Positions 24,849-33,670 of a DNA stretch of 64,000 nt are shown piece by piece. Made by a program: the position numbers and the translations under genes. Origin of the DNA: Planctomycetota bacterium (lineage in GTDB: Bacteria > Planctomycetota > UBA8742 > UBA2392); contig JAGQRH010000018.1 of assembly GCA_020425605.1 (NCBI GenBank), positions 28,465-92,464 of the forward strand. Reading direction: 5' to 3'. The notes under the pieces were generated by a model. The model was not told where the DNA came from. It did no database searches and saw only the letters and a program-made list of their open reading frames with translations. Each line of letters begins with the position of its first letter. Positions within the stretch are counted from its first letter, which is position 1.

Positions 24849-26729
24849 CTATTTCTCGCTGGTAACGGGCCTGCGTGAAGGGATCGTTCCCTTCTTCAGG
24901 AACAACAAGGCAAAGCAGGTGTCGGGCATGGTGCCCCAACTGCCATCACTGTTTTGGGTAGTGACCAGCACAGAAGCGCCTTCCGAATACCAGTCATGTA
25001 CGCCAAGCCGCCGAACCTGGCCGAGCATCATTACACGCTCAAGCCCGTACATGTAGTAGAGGTACCATGTCCGGCCGTGGTTAGGGTTCCGGGTGATCGT
25101 GAACCAGTACTCCAGCCAGCACATGCCGTCTTCAAGGCTCTCAGTCGCCGCCTTCTTCCACTTTTCGTAGGCCTGCTGACTGCCGAACTCTTCCTTGAGC
25201 TGGGCGGCATCCATCTGGTCAACGATGTCGAGCCCCACAAGCAGGCACGTCAGCCCGGCCGTGGTCATTGAGCCATAGGAATCCGTGGTCTCCGCATAAC
25301 GATCCCATTTGGCCTTGGTCGCGTAGGCCCAACCGCGTGCTTCGGTTGGTTTGCCGGCGTAGGTACTGCGACCGTCATCTTTGCGACTGTTGCCCTTGGG
25401 GGGCTTGTAGCCGACGACCCGTTTCACTTTGGGGCCGTCCGGCTGCTGGAAGGTCACAACCTCTTCAACCAGCTTCCCAACGACGCCCGTTGGGATCTTG
25501 ATCTCGCAACGCAGCGCCGATGCCAGGCCCAGCAGCGCGTACTGGGTGTTCGAGAAATCGAAGCGAGATGTATCCGGCGCAATGTTGTAGTTCCAGAACG
25601 GGTTCTTGGTCTGGTTCTGGTTGGCGACCAGCCAGTCGACCAGTGACTGCATCGCCTTGCGGTCTTCATCGCTGAGCTCACGCTTGAAGTCGGGGAATTT
25701 GTCGTCTCCCTCACTGAGGTAGGCGCGGCGCTCAACGTCTGTGATGTATCTGGCCTCGTAGGCCATCAGCGACAGGGCGACCGAATAGGTCTCTTCGAAC
25801 TCCATGCCCTTCATTGCCTCGAAGCCCCTTATGACGGCCGGATCATCGGCCGGAACGTCGCAGGTCAACAGAGTCAGAAGGGCGAGTGCAGTCCCGCCGC
25901 GGGCGCGTGATCCGTAGGGCCATGCGCTGTCACCATTCTGCATGAGCTTCACGCGCTCAGCACCCTTGGAAATCGCCGTCACTACCTTGTCGTTCAGGTA
26001 GCGCCCGGCCGTGCTGTCGAAGTCCTCGCTGAACTCGAAGCGAACGCTCCAATGGTAGTCGATGCGGGCCGCGGCAACTTTGGTGGCTTTCGCCCGCCAG
26101 CGCGCGGCATGGATCACGACGTCGGAGGCCTGAAGCCTGCCCTGCTCGACATTGAACCAGGCGGTTGTCTCCGCGTGAAAGCCGAACCAGCGCGCGGCCC
26201 CATCGGCAGGCTCTTTGTCCGGCAAGATGAAGTCATGAAAGCCACTGATCTGGACACAGTCGGCATCGCCGCACCTGTCCGATCCGTCGATAGTGTAGAC
26301 GCTTACGAGCTCAAGCCCGGGCATGTCGTACAAGCGAGGCAGCTTCCACTTGCGGTCCCAGTTGAATCCGGCCGTGCACTTCTTCTTCTCAGGGATCTGC
26401 ATACCCAGCTGTATGAGCACGTCTTCCATCACGAAGGGTGCGTGAATGTCGTGCAGTGTACCGGTGTCATCGAACTCATGGCCCATAAAGTGGGCGTATG
26501 ACAGGCTGGGCTCGCTGTCGATCGCACCCGCAGGCAGAGGCTCCAGCGGGTCCACTTTGGCCTGGCTTGCAACTTTGTAATTGAGGTAGGTCGTTGGCGG
26601 CGTTTTCCATTCCAGCTCAAATCGCTGGTTGCCCCTCTGATGGGGTACAGGAACGTCCGCAACAACCGAGCTTGAGAATCCAGTCAGCATGGCAAGCATG
26701 CCGACCGCCGCACCTATCATCCGTCGCAT
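24849..26729 (-). CDS. secreted terpene-cyclase-like alpha/alpha-toroid protein, copy 2
   Basis: 626 residues with a Sec signal peptide (AAVGMLAMLTGFSSSVVA), so periplasmic or surface-exposed. Residues about 25-230 are a beta-rich domain. Residues about 245-620 show repeated Gly-Gly-Thr-Ala-Leu-Ala-Leu-Leu and Asn-Gly-Asp/Trp-Pro-Tyr-Gly elements, the signature of the six-helix-pair toroid shared by prenyltransferase/squalene-cyclase repeat proteins: RGGTALALLTLL, QYALLGLASALR, TTAGLTCLLVGLD, NSDGSWGTMPDTCFALLFLKKG. No DXDD cyclase motif was found, so a catalytic terpene role is unlikely. GGGAGGGGGAC precedes the ATG. It is a clear paralogue of the adjacent upstream gene, with its own small intergenic region. 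Confidence 0.8.
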   Translation of the reverse strand: MRRMIGAAVGMLAMLTGFSSSVVADVPVPHQRGNQRFELEWKTPPTTYLNYKVASQAKVDPLEPLPAGAIDSEPSLSYAHFMGHEFDDTGTLHDIHAPFVMEDVLIQLGMQIPEKKKCTAGFNWDRKWKLPRLYDMPGLELVSVYTIDGSDRCGDADCVQISGFHDFILPDKEPADGAARWFGFHAETTAWFNVEQGRLQASDVVIHAARWRAKATKVAAARIDYHWSVRFEFSEDFDSTAGRYLNDKVVTAISKGAERVKLMQNGDSAWPYGSRARGGTALALLTLLTCDVPADDPAVIRGFEAMKGMEFEETYSVALSLMAYEARYITDVERRAYLSEGDDKFPDFKRELSDEDRKAMQSLVDWLVANQNQTKNPFWNYNIAPDTSRFDFSNTQYALLGLASALRCEIKIPTGVVGKLVEEVVTFQQPDGPKVKRVVGYKPPKGNSRKDDGRSTYAGKPTEARGWAYATKAKWDRYAETTDSYGSMTTAGLTCLLVGLDIVDQMDAAQLKEEFGSQQAYEKWKKAATESLEDGMCWLEYWFTITRNPNHGRTWYLYYMYGLERVMMLGQVRRLGVHDWYSEGASVLVTTQNSDGSWGTMPDTCFALLFLKKGTIPSRRPVTSEK

Positions 26730-26798
26730 GTCCCCCTCCCGTGGGCTTGCTGTACCGGTGACTGGGAGAAGAGTACGGACTAAGAATGCGAATCGCTA

Positions 26799-26812
26799 TT
26801 TTAGGTCTAAAA
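26799..26812. promoter_or_regulatory. AT-rich perfect palindrome upstream of toroid copy 2
   Basis: TTTTAG-GT-CTAAAA forms 6-base arms around two bases in the only AT-rich patch of the 138-base gap between the two toroid genes. Read on the minus strand it contains TAAAAT, a plausible -10 box about 75 bases before the ATG, so it may be an operator over a local promoter. The -35 match is weak. Confidence 0.35.
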
Positions 26813-26867
26813 CACTATCGCAAATTAGTGATTGCAGGCCGGCGGCCTTGCCACAGAGGGAGTCTGA

Positions 26868-28730
26868 CTACTCTTTGGGGCCGCCGGTGTAGACGGGCTT
26901 GTTCGTGCGGACTGTGCCGCGCTTCAGGAACAGAAGGGCAAACGCCGTGTCGACAGCACCGCCCCAGCCTCCATCATCGCCCTGAAGCGTAATCAACGCC
27001 GAGGCACCTTCGAAGTACCAGTCGTGCGTGCCCAGGTAGCGCACGTCGCTGAGCATGCAGATGCGCTCAAGCCCATACAGGTAGTAGTAGTACCACGCGC
27101 GAGCGTGATTGGGGTTTCGGGTGACGCTGAACCAGTACTCCATCCAGGTCATACCCCAATCGAGTGCCTGCTGGGTATCTCGCTCCCAGTTCTTGTACTG
27201 GGCATTGTTGTCGAACTCTTTGATGCGTGCCTTGTCTTCCATGTTGGCGGCGATGTCCAACCCCGCAATCAGCGTCGTGATGCCGGCACTGGTCATCGAG
27301 CCATACGCGCTGGTCGCGCCCGTGTCAGGCACGTAGGTCGCCGCGTAGGTGTAGGCCCAGCCACGCGCCTTGACGTTCTTCGTGGACAGCGTGACCTTGT
27401 CGTCGCCCTTCTTGCCGTTCTTCTTCTTGCCTGGCTTGTAGTCAACTACGCGCTTGAACTCGGGGCCATCGGGGGCCTGCAAGGACCGCACAAACTCCAC
27501 CAGCTTTCTAATGTAGCCGGTGGGAATGACTACACCGCAGCGCATGGCCGAACCAAGTCCGAGGAGTGCGTATTGCGTAACCGAGAAGTCGTAGCGCGCT
27601 GGTGAGTCCTCGTCGCGTGAGTAATTCCACATGACGTTCGGCTCGTTGCGATTCTGGATTAGCCAGTCCGTCAGCCGCTGCACTTCCGCGAGATCCTGCT
27701 GGCTTAGCTTGCGTTCCTGTTTCCCGTCATTTCCGCCCTTGAGAAACGCTTCGCGCTCAGTCTTGCTGATGTACTTGGCCTCATATGCCATGATGGAAAT
27801 TGCGACATCGTAGGTCGTGTTCAACTCGGACTCCTGCATCAGGCGGAAGCTCTCCACCATTCGAACGTCCGCAGGATCTTCGCCGCACATCAGCAGCGCC
27901 AGCAGCGCCAACGCCGTTCCGCCACGGACATTCGTGCCGTAAGGCCAGGTACCCTCCTTGTTGCGCAGGGCCCACAGGCGTTCAACGCCATTGAAAATGG
28001 CAATGTCGACCTTCTTCTTCACGTAGTCGGTATCAGTCGAATCTACCGTGCGGGTGAGTTTCCACTCCGCATCCCAAGCATAGTTCTTTGCCGCGGGCGG
28101 ATCATCGACGGTTGCACCGCTCTCCATCTTTGAGCCGCGCATACTGATTCTGATGCCCTGAAGACACCCAATTGCAGGGTCAAAGTAGGAATCCGTTGTC
28201 AGCTCAAACTTCGTCCATCGCGGCAGGACTGTGTCTGCCTGCGCACTCTTGAGCTTGTGCGTACCGACAACGTGCGCGCACTCCTGCTTTTCATAGGTCG
28301 TAAGCTCAGTAAAGGTGTAGCTCGAAATGGCATTGAGCGCCTGAGTGCCGGAAACACGATCGAAGTTCCACTCGTGCTCCCACTCGTCGCCTTCGCGCGC
28401 CGTGGCAGCCGGCACGAACGCGGCCATCTGAAACAGCAGTTCCTCGAACTCCCATGGCGTGGTCAGCGCGGGCATCTGGCCGTCGGTGCCGATCTCATAG
28501 CCTAGAAGATGTATGTAGCGCAGATTCGGCTTTGGGTCGCCGTCATCGCCCATCGCGGTCTGCGAACTGACGCCGTAGTGAAGGTAGAGGCTATCCTCGA
28601 CCGTCCAGGCGAGTTCTGCCTTGCCGCGAGCCAATGCCGTGGCCGGGTATGCATCCGCAAGCACCAGAGGCAGAGCCGCAAGCACCAAAGCGCCCAGGCG
28701 CAGTGTTGTGGTTGGCAGTCTTCGCACCAT
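26868..28730 (-). CDS. secreted terpene-cyclase-like alpha/alpha-toroid protein, copy 1
   Basis: 620 residues, signal peptide (LGALVLAALPLVLADAYPA). It has the same two-part build as the neighbour: a beta-rich first part (about 30-240), then toroid repeats VRGGTALALLALLMCG, FSVTQYALLGLGSAMRCG, SYGSMTSAGITTLIAGLD (starting at the Tyr), GDDGGWGGAVDTAFALLFLKRG. Several stretches are nearly identical between copies, including EYWF-[ST]-[IV]-TRNPNH-[AG]-R-[AT]-WYYY and LGTHDWYFEGAS. This indicates gene duplication with the repeat core most conserved. It begins 6 bases after the coiled-coil gene stop. Probably structural or ligand-binding; no enzyme motif seen. Confidence 0.8.
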   Translation of the reverse strand: MVRRLPTTTLRLGALVLAALPLVLADAYPATALARGKAELAWTVEDSLYLHYGVSSQTAMGDDGDPKPNLRYIHLLGYEIGTDGQMPALTTPWEFEELLFQMAAFVPAATAREGDEWEHEWNFDRVSGTQALNAISSYTFTELTTYEKQECAHVVGTHKLKSAQADTVLPRWTKFELTTDSYFDPAIGCLQGIRISMRGSKMESGATVDDPPAAKNYAWDAEWKLTRTVDSTDTDYVKKKVDIAIFNGVERLWALRNKEGTWPYGTNVRGGTALALLALLMCGEDPADVRMVESFRLMQESELNTTYDVAISIMAYEAKYISKTEREAFLKGGNDGKQERKLSQQDLAEVQRLTDWLIQNRNEPNVMWNYSRDEDSPARYDFSVTQYALLGLGSAMRCGVVIPTGYIRKLVEFVRSLQAPDGPEFKRVVDYKPGKKKNGKKGDDKVTLSTKNVKARGWAYTYAATYVPDTGATSAYGSMTSAGITTLIAGLDIAANMEDKARIKEFDNNAQYKNWERDTQQALDWGMTWMEYWFSVTRNPNHARAWYYYYLYGLERICMLSDVRYLGTHDWYFEGASALITLQGDDGGWGGAVDTAFALLFLKRGTVRTNKPVYTGGPKE

Positions 28731-28736
28731 AAGTTG

Positions 28737-29492
28737 CTACTTCAGGTCGTCACGACGCGACTTAACAATCGTCCGCAACTCCCCCACTTGTATGCCCTGC
28801 TCTTCCAGATGCTTCTTCAGGTCCTTGGCAGATTGGACCAGCGCGGGACCACCCTTGGCAGCCTTCAGCTGGTTCTCAGCATCCAGGATCTTCTGTACCT
28901 GGTCGAGCTCAGTCTTCACGCGCTTTGCTTCAGCCACCGCCCACGTGTCGAAGTCATCCAGCTGCGCACGCACCTGTTTTGCCGCCGCAGCCTTTTCCAG
29001 CGGGTCCACAATTGCAGCAACCTTGGTCGTCTCTGGCACATCCGGCAACGTACCGATGGCATCGTCCCAGTCGTCGACCGCGGTCTTTGCTTCGGCAACC
29101 CGGGCATCAAGGTTGCCGCTCCCGTTTATTTGCGATACCGCATACTTGGCTGCAGCAGCCCGCAGCTCGCCGTGCTTGTCGGCCAACGACCGCTGGGCAT
29201 CCAGACGTTTCTTGTTGGCTTTGTCCGCATCGTTCGATAGGGCCTTGGCGTCCTTCTTCAGGTCGGCCAGTTCCGCGCCGGTGGCCTTGGCCTGGGCCTT
29301 GCGATTGTCTTCGACCTTCTGGTTCGCGTCGCGCTCGGCCTTCAGGGCATCGCGCAGTCCGTCTTCCAGCTTGGTGATGTCCTTCTTGATTGCCTTGTAT
29401 TCGGGCTCAGCCAAAACAACGCCTGACGCGGCCAGCGCGAGCAGGCTGATGAGCAACAAACTGCCCAACCTATGAAGGCTTCTTGAGGCCAT
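28737..29492 (-). CDS. periplasmic coiled-coil protein
   Basis: 251 residues, no recognised family. The signal peptide LGSLLLISLLALAASGVVLA is cleaved near LAEPE, leaving an almost wholly helical, highly charged mature protein (YKAIKKDITKLEDGLRDALK, ERDANQKVEDNRKAQAK, LKKDAKALSNDADKANKKRL). It begins 23 bases inside the 3' end of the response-regulator gene, so it is translationally coupled to the two-component system. It ends 6 bases before a toroid gene. It is likely an elongated periplasmic spacer or adaptor, but nothing in the sequence names a partner. Confidence 0.7.
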   Translation of the reverse strand: MASRSLHRLGSLLLISLLALAASGVVLAEPEYKAIKKDITKLEDGLRDALKAERDANQKVEDNRKAQAKATGAELADLKKDAKALSNDADKANKKRLDAQRSLADKHGELRAAAAKYAVSQINGSGNLDARVAEAKTAVDDWDDAIGTLPDVPETTKVAAIVDPLEKAAAAKQVRAQLDDFDTWAVAEAKRVKTELDQVQKILDAENQLKAAKGGPALVQSAKDLKKHLEEQGIQVGELRTIVKSRRDDLK

Positions 29493-30813
29493 ACTTCTTC
29501 ATCTTGTATTGCAAAGCCGTCCGGCCCACACCCAGTATGCGCGCGGCGCGGGATACATTCCACGCTGTTTCCTCGAGCGCGTTGAGCAGGGTGTTGCGTT
29601 CAATGCGTTCGAGATCACCTACCAGTCCTTGCGGCGCATCTTCGCCCGGCGGCAGGCGCGTAGCTTCCAGCATTTCAGCCGGTAGGTCCTCGACACGCAT
29701 GGCCTCGCCTGTTGAGAGTGCGATGCATCGGCGAATCACGTTTTCCAACTCCCGCACGTTGCCGGGCCAGTGGTAGGCCTGCAGCCGCGCCATGACGTCT
29801 TCAGGAACGGCCAGCTTGCTGCCTTCTTTCTTGAGGAAGTGCTCGACCAGCTTGCCGATATCGCCAGCCCGCTCGCGCAGCGGCGGCATCGTGACTGTCA
29901 CGACATTCACGCGGTAGAAAAGGTCTTCCCGGAAGCCGCCTTCTTTCACCATCTCGCGAAGGTTGCGGTTGGTTGCGCACACGAGACGCACATCCGTGCG
30001 CAATTGCGCCGACCCGCCGACACGCTCAAATGTCTTGTCCTGAAGCACTCGCAGCAACTTCACTTGTGTGGTCTGAGGGATCTCGCCAAGTTCATCCAGG
30101 AACAGGCTGCCGCCGTCGGCAGTCTCGAAGCGGCCCTTGCGCTGGGAATCCGCGCCCGTGAATGCCCCCTTCTCGTGTCCGAACAATTCGCTTTCCAGAA
30201 CTCCCGGTGCGAGCGCGCCTGCATGCACGGCCACGAAATTCTGCTCGCTGCGCGGCGAAAGCTCGTGTACGGCGCGGGCTACGAGTTCCTTCCCGGTTCC
30301 GCTCTCACCCAGAATCAGCACGGGCACCGTACTCCGTGCGGCGCGCTTCACAATGTCGGCGATTTCAAGCAATTGCGGGGATGAGCCGATCAGGCCCGGC
30401 AGAGCTTCTTCGCCGGAGGCTTTGGGTGGTGCGCCACCACTGCGGCCCTCCTCAAGCGCACGTTCGACCTTGAATTCGAACTCCGCCAGCTCGAACGGCT
30501 TTTCCATGAAGTCAGCCGCGCCCAGCGACATGGCCTCCACTGCGTCCTTCACGCTGCCATGCGCGGTGATCATGATAAACGGCGGCGGCTCGCCCTTTTC
30601 GCTCAGCGCACGCAGCAGCCCCAGGCCATCCAGCTTGGGCATCTTCAGGTCGCTGACGATTGCGTCGTACGCAGTCGCGCTGGCAAGCTCCAGTGCCTTC
30701 TGCCCGTTCTCGGCCTGGGTCACTGCCATGCCCTTGGCAGTCAAGGCCATCGCCAGCATGTCCCGCATGCTTGCCTTGTCGTCCACTACGAGTACGTTTG
30801 GCTTGTCCGCCAC
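29470..30813 (-). CDS. sigma-54-dependent response regulator (NtrC family)
   Basis: 447 residues. The receiver domain holds Asp11/Asp12, the phospho-acceptor Asp55 (SDLKMP), Thr83 and Lys105. The AAA+ domain has the Walker A GESGTGKE (169-176), the sigma-54 contact loop GAFTGA (216-221) and the Walker B SLFLDE (236-241). A Fis-type helix-turn-helix closes the protein (NVSRAARILGVGRTALQYKM). When phosphorylated by the kinase encoded just upstream, it should remodel sigma-54 polymerase at its target promoters. It starts with GTG, sharing one base with the kinase stop. The operon's own -24/-12 site was not found by eye. Confidence 0.95.
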   Translation of the reverse strand: MADKPNVLVVDDKASMRDMLAMALTAKGMAVTQAENGQKALELASATAYDAIVSDLKMPKLDGLGLLRALSEKGEPPPFIMITAHGSVKDAVEAMSLGAADFMEKPFELAEFEFKVERALEEGRSGGAPPKASGEEALPGLIGSSPQLLEIADIVKRAARSTVPVLILGESGTGKELVARAVHELSPRSEQNFVAVHAGALAPGVLESELFGHEKGAFTGADSQRKGRFETADGGSLFLDELGEIPQTTQVKLLRVLQDKTFERVGGSAQLRTDVRLVCATNRNLREMVKEGGFREDLFYRVNVVTVTMPPLRERAGDIGKLVEHFLKKEGSKLAVPEDVMARLQAYHWPGNVRELENVIRRCIALSTGEAMRVEDLPAEMLEATRLPPGEDAPQGLVGDLERIERNTLLNALEETAWNVSRAARILGVGRTALQYKMKKYGLKKPS

Positions 30814-32123
30814 TAATCTGCCTCTTTCACAAATGTCGCGCGAAACATGGTACCTGCTGAATCGCTGCGGACCATTTCCAAGTCGCCGCCAAGATCGCGG
30901 AGCAACCGCCGTGCGATCGGCAATCCCAGCCCTGTACCGTCTGCCTTACCTGTCACGAACGGCTCAAACAATTTGCTGCGCACGTCTGCCCCAATTCCGG
31001 GACCGGTGTCCTGAATCTCGATCGTCATCAGGCGCCCATTTCCCAAAACCCTGAAACTCAGCCGGCCGCCTTCCTCCCGCATTGCCTCGGCCGCGTTCAC
31101 GGCCACGTTGGAAAGAGCTTCCCGCAACGCGGTCGAATCAACCTCAAGCTCAATCCCCGGCAGCTCCGGCGTCTCGACTTCTACGTTTTCGCCACCGGCC
31201 GAGCGCGCTGACTCAACGACGGGACGCAGAACCGCCTCAAGCGACAGCCTCTCCACGGACCCATGCGCGCCGCGGCTGAACTGAAGGAAGTCTCGCACAA
31301 TACGGTCGAGCGCGCCAATCTCGCTGACCAACTTGTCCGCGATCTGCTTCTGCATCGGGTCATTGAGGCCTCGGGCCAGCAGCTCAACGTATCCGCGCAG
31401 CGCCGCCAGCGGGTTCTTGATCTGGTGGGCCATGCCGGCACTGAATTGGGCCTGCTCGGCCAGCCGGGTCTGGCGGGCCAGGTCGCTGTGCAATCCGCGC
31501 CACGCGCGCGAAAGCGCCAGCGCGGATCCGGCTGTTACAACGAACACGCTCAGAACCGTCAGGGCCATTGTCCAGGCGACAGCATTCAGGTTGTCTGTGT
31601 AGTCCGCTTCAAGCTCAACAGCGACGGCGTAGTCGCTAACCACGCCATCGGAGTCGCGCACGGGCGCGAAGCCATTGCGGTATAGCCTGCCCTGCTCGTC
31701 TTCATAGGTGATGGTCGCGATAGGGCCCGATATAAAGCTCTTTTCAAGCTCGTTGGCGTCACCGGCGAAACTGTAGTCGCGACTGCCCGGCTCGTGGCCT
31801 TCAGTGTCCACCACCAGCGTACCGTCGCGACGCAGAATGGCCGCGCGGCGTACACCGCTGTTTTCCTGCAGCGCCTTGAGGCGCCCGCGATACAGCACGG
31901 CCAGGTCGTCGTTCGATCGCTGAACCAGATCCAATGCCCCCGGGCTGATCCCTATGGCCGACGTCGCCGCGTAGCTTTTGAGTCTGCGCTCAAGCTGCTC
32001 TTCGTATCCCGTACTGATGAACTGGTAGGCAACGAGCGCGCCTACTAGCAGCGCGCCCGCCATGATCATCGTGAATGCCCAGCCAAACAGAAAGCCGGAG
32101 CCTTTGCCGGGCTTGGTCGCCAT
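30813..32123 (-). CDS. membrane sensor histidine kinase (NtrB/ZraS-like)
   Basis: 436 residues. Two membrane helices (about 11-37 and 183-205) flank a roughly 145-residue periplasmic sensor region of cache-like character (AAILRRDGTLVVDTEG). The phosphoacceptor His is 233 in the H-box AHQIKNPLAALRGY, followed by the N-box NVAVNAAEAM, G1 IQDTGPGIG and G2 DGTGLGLPIARRLL. It phosphorylates the NtrC-type regulator encoded one base later. It starts with TAATG overlapping the stop of the beta-barrel gene, so sensor and outer-membrane protein are co-translated. This suggests the sensor monitors the envelope state linked to that barrel. Confidence 0.93.
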   Translation of the reverse strand: MATKPGKGSGFLFGWAFTMIMAGALLVGALVAYQFISTGYEEQLERRLKSYAATSAIGISPGALDLVQRSNDDLAVLYRGRLKALQENSGVRRAAILRRDGTLVVDTEGHEPGSRDYSFAGDANELEKSFISGPIATITYEDEQGRLYRNGFAPVRDSDGVVSDYAVAVELEADYTDNLNAVAWTMALTVLSVFVVTAGSALALSRAWRGLHSDLARQTRLAEQAQFSAGMAHQIKNPLAALRGYVELLARGLNDPMQKQIADKLVSEIGALDRIVRDFLQFSRGAHGSVERLSLEAVLRPVVESARSAGGENVEVETPELPGIELEVDSTALREALSNVAVNAAEAMREEGGRLSFRVLGNGRLMTIEIQDTGPGIGADVRSKLFEPFVTGKADGTGLGLPIARRLLRDLGGDLEMVRSDSAGTMFRATFVKEAD

Positions 32124-33334
32124 TACCAGGCAATCTCCAGAAAGATCGACGCGTCGTGGGCTGCGTAGCCTGCGTTGTCAATGTCGCTGGTGCGACGCGT
32201 GTAGGTGTAGCGCGCCCCTACGGCCATGAACTCCCAGAAGTTCCAGGCGACTTCCACCCACACCTGCAGATAGCGTTCGTGCACTGTGCGCTGGCCATCC
32301 GCTCCGACGTTGTCGACGTCGATCAAGTCATCGTATTCCCGGGTCCAGAAGTGCCCACCAAGCGTCAGGCGCACGTCACCGACGAGGTTCAGGTCAGCGG
32401 CCCCCTTGATGCCGTACTGCCAGTATCGATCGTGGCCCGCGGCGGAGTCATCCTGCCGCACGCTGTACACTCGGCCCTGAGCCTCGATGAACGGCAGGTT
32501 CAGCTTGAAGTCCGCGCCGTAGTTGAACTTCAGCAACTGCAGCTTGTCCTCGGTGCTGAGCGGCGTTCCGTCGTCCTGTACGTCAACCTGGTCGCGGAAC
32601 CACTCGTAGTCGAAGGCCACATATGGGTGCAACTCGAGGAAATCGAAGATCTTGAAGTAGATGCTGAAGTCAGCGCCGATGGTCCATGAGTCGAGGCTGG
32701 GCACATCGCGCTCTTCGGTAAAGTCGGTGGTTTGCCCCGTAAATCCAAGCTCGAAGATCACGAAGCTGACCTGGTAGCCGACATAGGCCCGGGCGATGGC
32801 ACCGCTGGCACGCAAGTCGTCCTGGCGGGTCAGGGGCCCGGTGATCTCATAGGCATGCAGCTGGTGATACAGCACGTCTGCGCTTACCCCGACGCCGAAG
32901 CCGCCGTTGTACGGAAGCTTGAAGAACGCGCCGAGCTTCAGGTCCCACATGTCCGCATCGGCCTCACCGAAGTAGAGCCGGCCGGCGATGTGCCCTCGCG
33001 CGCCCAGGCTGACGACGCCCAGATTGGCGCCGACGTAGGCGTACGCCATGGCATCGCCATAGAGGCCAGTGTCGTCGTCCTTGTCTTCCAGGAAGATATT
33101 GCTGTCCCAGCCGAAAGACGCACGGGCTCGCAGGCCAAGCCCGGTGCGGTCGCGCCCGAGAGTCAGCGGCAGGTACTCGCCATCCTGCACGCCGCCGACG
33201 TCAAAGTCCTGCCACGGATCGACTTCATCTTCGTCGCCGCCAGGTTGCGTTGAACTTGGAGATGTGTTGCCGCCGTCCTGTGCGAACAGAGGCGAGCCCA
33301 TCAGTATTGCCAGCAAGACGAGCCATTTGCCCAT
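32123..33334 (-). CDS. outer-membrane beta-barrel protein
   Basis: 403 residues. The signal peptide (MGKWLVLLAILMGSPLFAQ) is followed by an acidic linker (GGDEDEVDPWQDFD) and then many alternating amphipathic strands (TGLGLRARASFGWDSNIFLE, AYVGANLGVVSLGARGHIAG, RLTLGGHFWTREYDDL), ending in ASIFLEIAW. A terminal aromatic residue after alternating hydrophobics is the barrel-assembly signal recognised by BamA. The strand count was not determined exactly. It is first in the minus-strand operon with the kinase, regulator, coiled-coil and toroid genes. It could be a channel or the signal-presenting outer-membrane component. Confidence 0.8.
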   Translation of the reverse strand: MGKWLVLLAILMGSPLFAQDGGNTSPSSTQPGGDEDEVDPWQDFDVGGVQDGEYLPLTLGRDRTGLGLRARASFGWDSNIFLEDKDDDTGLYGDAMAYAYVGANLGVVSLGARGHIAGRLYFGEADADMWDLKLGAFFKLPYNGGFGVGVSADVLYHQLHAYEITGPLTRQDDLRASGAIARAYVGYQVSFVIFELGFTGQTTDFTEERDVPSLDSWTIGADFSIYFKIFDFLELHPYVAFDYEWFRDQVDVQDDGTPLSTEDKLQLLKFNYGADFKLNLPFIEAQGRVYSVRQDDSAAGHDRYWQYGIKGAADLNLVGDVRLTLGGHFWTREYDDLIDVDNVGADGQRTVHERYLQVWVEVAWNFWEFMAVGARYTYTRRTSDIDNAGYAAHDASIFLEIAW

Positions 33335-33408
33335 CGGTACTTCTCCAGCGGGGGTGCAGGGGTTGCGCGGCCGCTTTCCGAATCGACCACGGCAACAGGT
33401 TACGGGTG

Positions 33409-33424
33409 TGTCAGTGAAGTGACA
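33409..33424. promoter_or_regulatory. inverted repeat 85 bases upstream of the beta-barrel gene
   Basis: TGTCA-GTGAAG-TGACA, 5-base arms with a 6-base spacer. The distance from the gene start would suit an upstream activating site for the cluster's NtrC-type regulator, but this is inference and no sigma-54 promoter was identified. Confidence 0.3.
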
Positions 33425-33446
33425 AGCTTCGCCCGCAAAGCCCTGG

Positions 33447-33499
33447 AATGAGTGCGGCAGCCGGTCGGTGGGGCCATACCGCCGGCTGCCTTACTCATT
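33447..33499. other. 53-base near-perfect hairpin, possible intergenic RNA element
   Basis: AATGAGT (33447-33453) pairs with ACTCATT (33493-33499). A 2-base mismatch follows, then GGCAGCCGG (33456-33464) pairs with CCGGCTGCC (33482-33490), then one bulged T and CGGT (33466-33469) with ACCG (33478-33481), closing an 8-base loop. About 20 base pairs in all. No U-tract follows on either strand, so it is not an ordinary terminator. It might be an RNA element, a REP-like repeat or a protein-binding cruciform. Confidence 0.55.
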
Positions 33500-33670
33500 T
33501 GCCTGAGAACCCAATTCCCAGACGTGATTGCATAAAGCACCCGGCGTGCCAATTGGTTCGCGGCACGTGCCGACGCCCGCAACTCCGCCACGGTGGCCGC
33601 TTCACGAGCAATTGCGATCTATGGCCCGATTTAGACAAAAGTGGAAAGCGCCGGGTCTCAGTCGATTTCA

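Noticed and set aside
24849..28730. Functional squalene or terpene cyclases
   Set aside because: Toroid repeats are present but the DXDD motif and QW repeats typical of the enzymes are not, and both proteins are exported.
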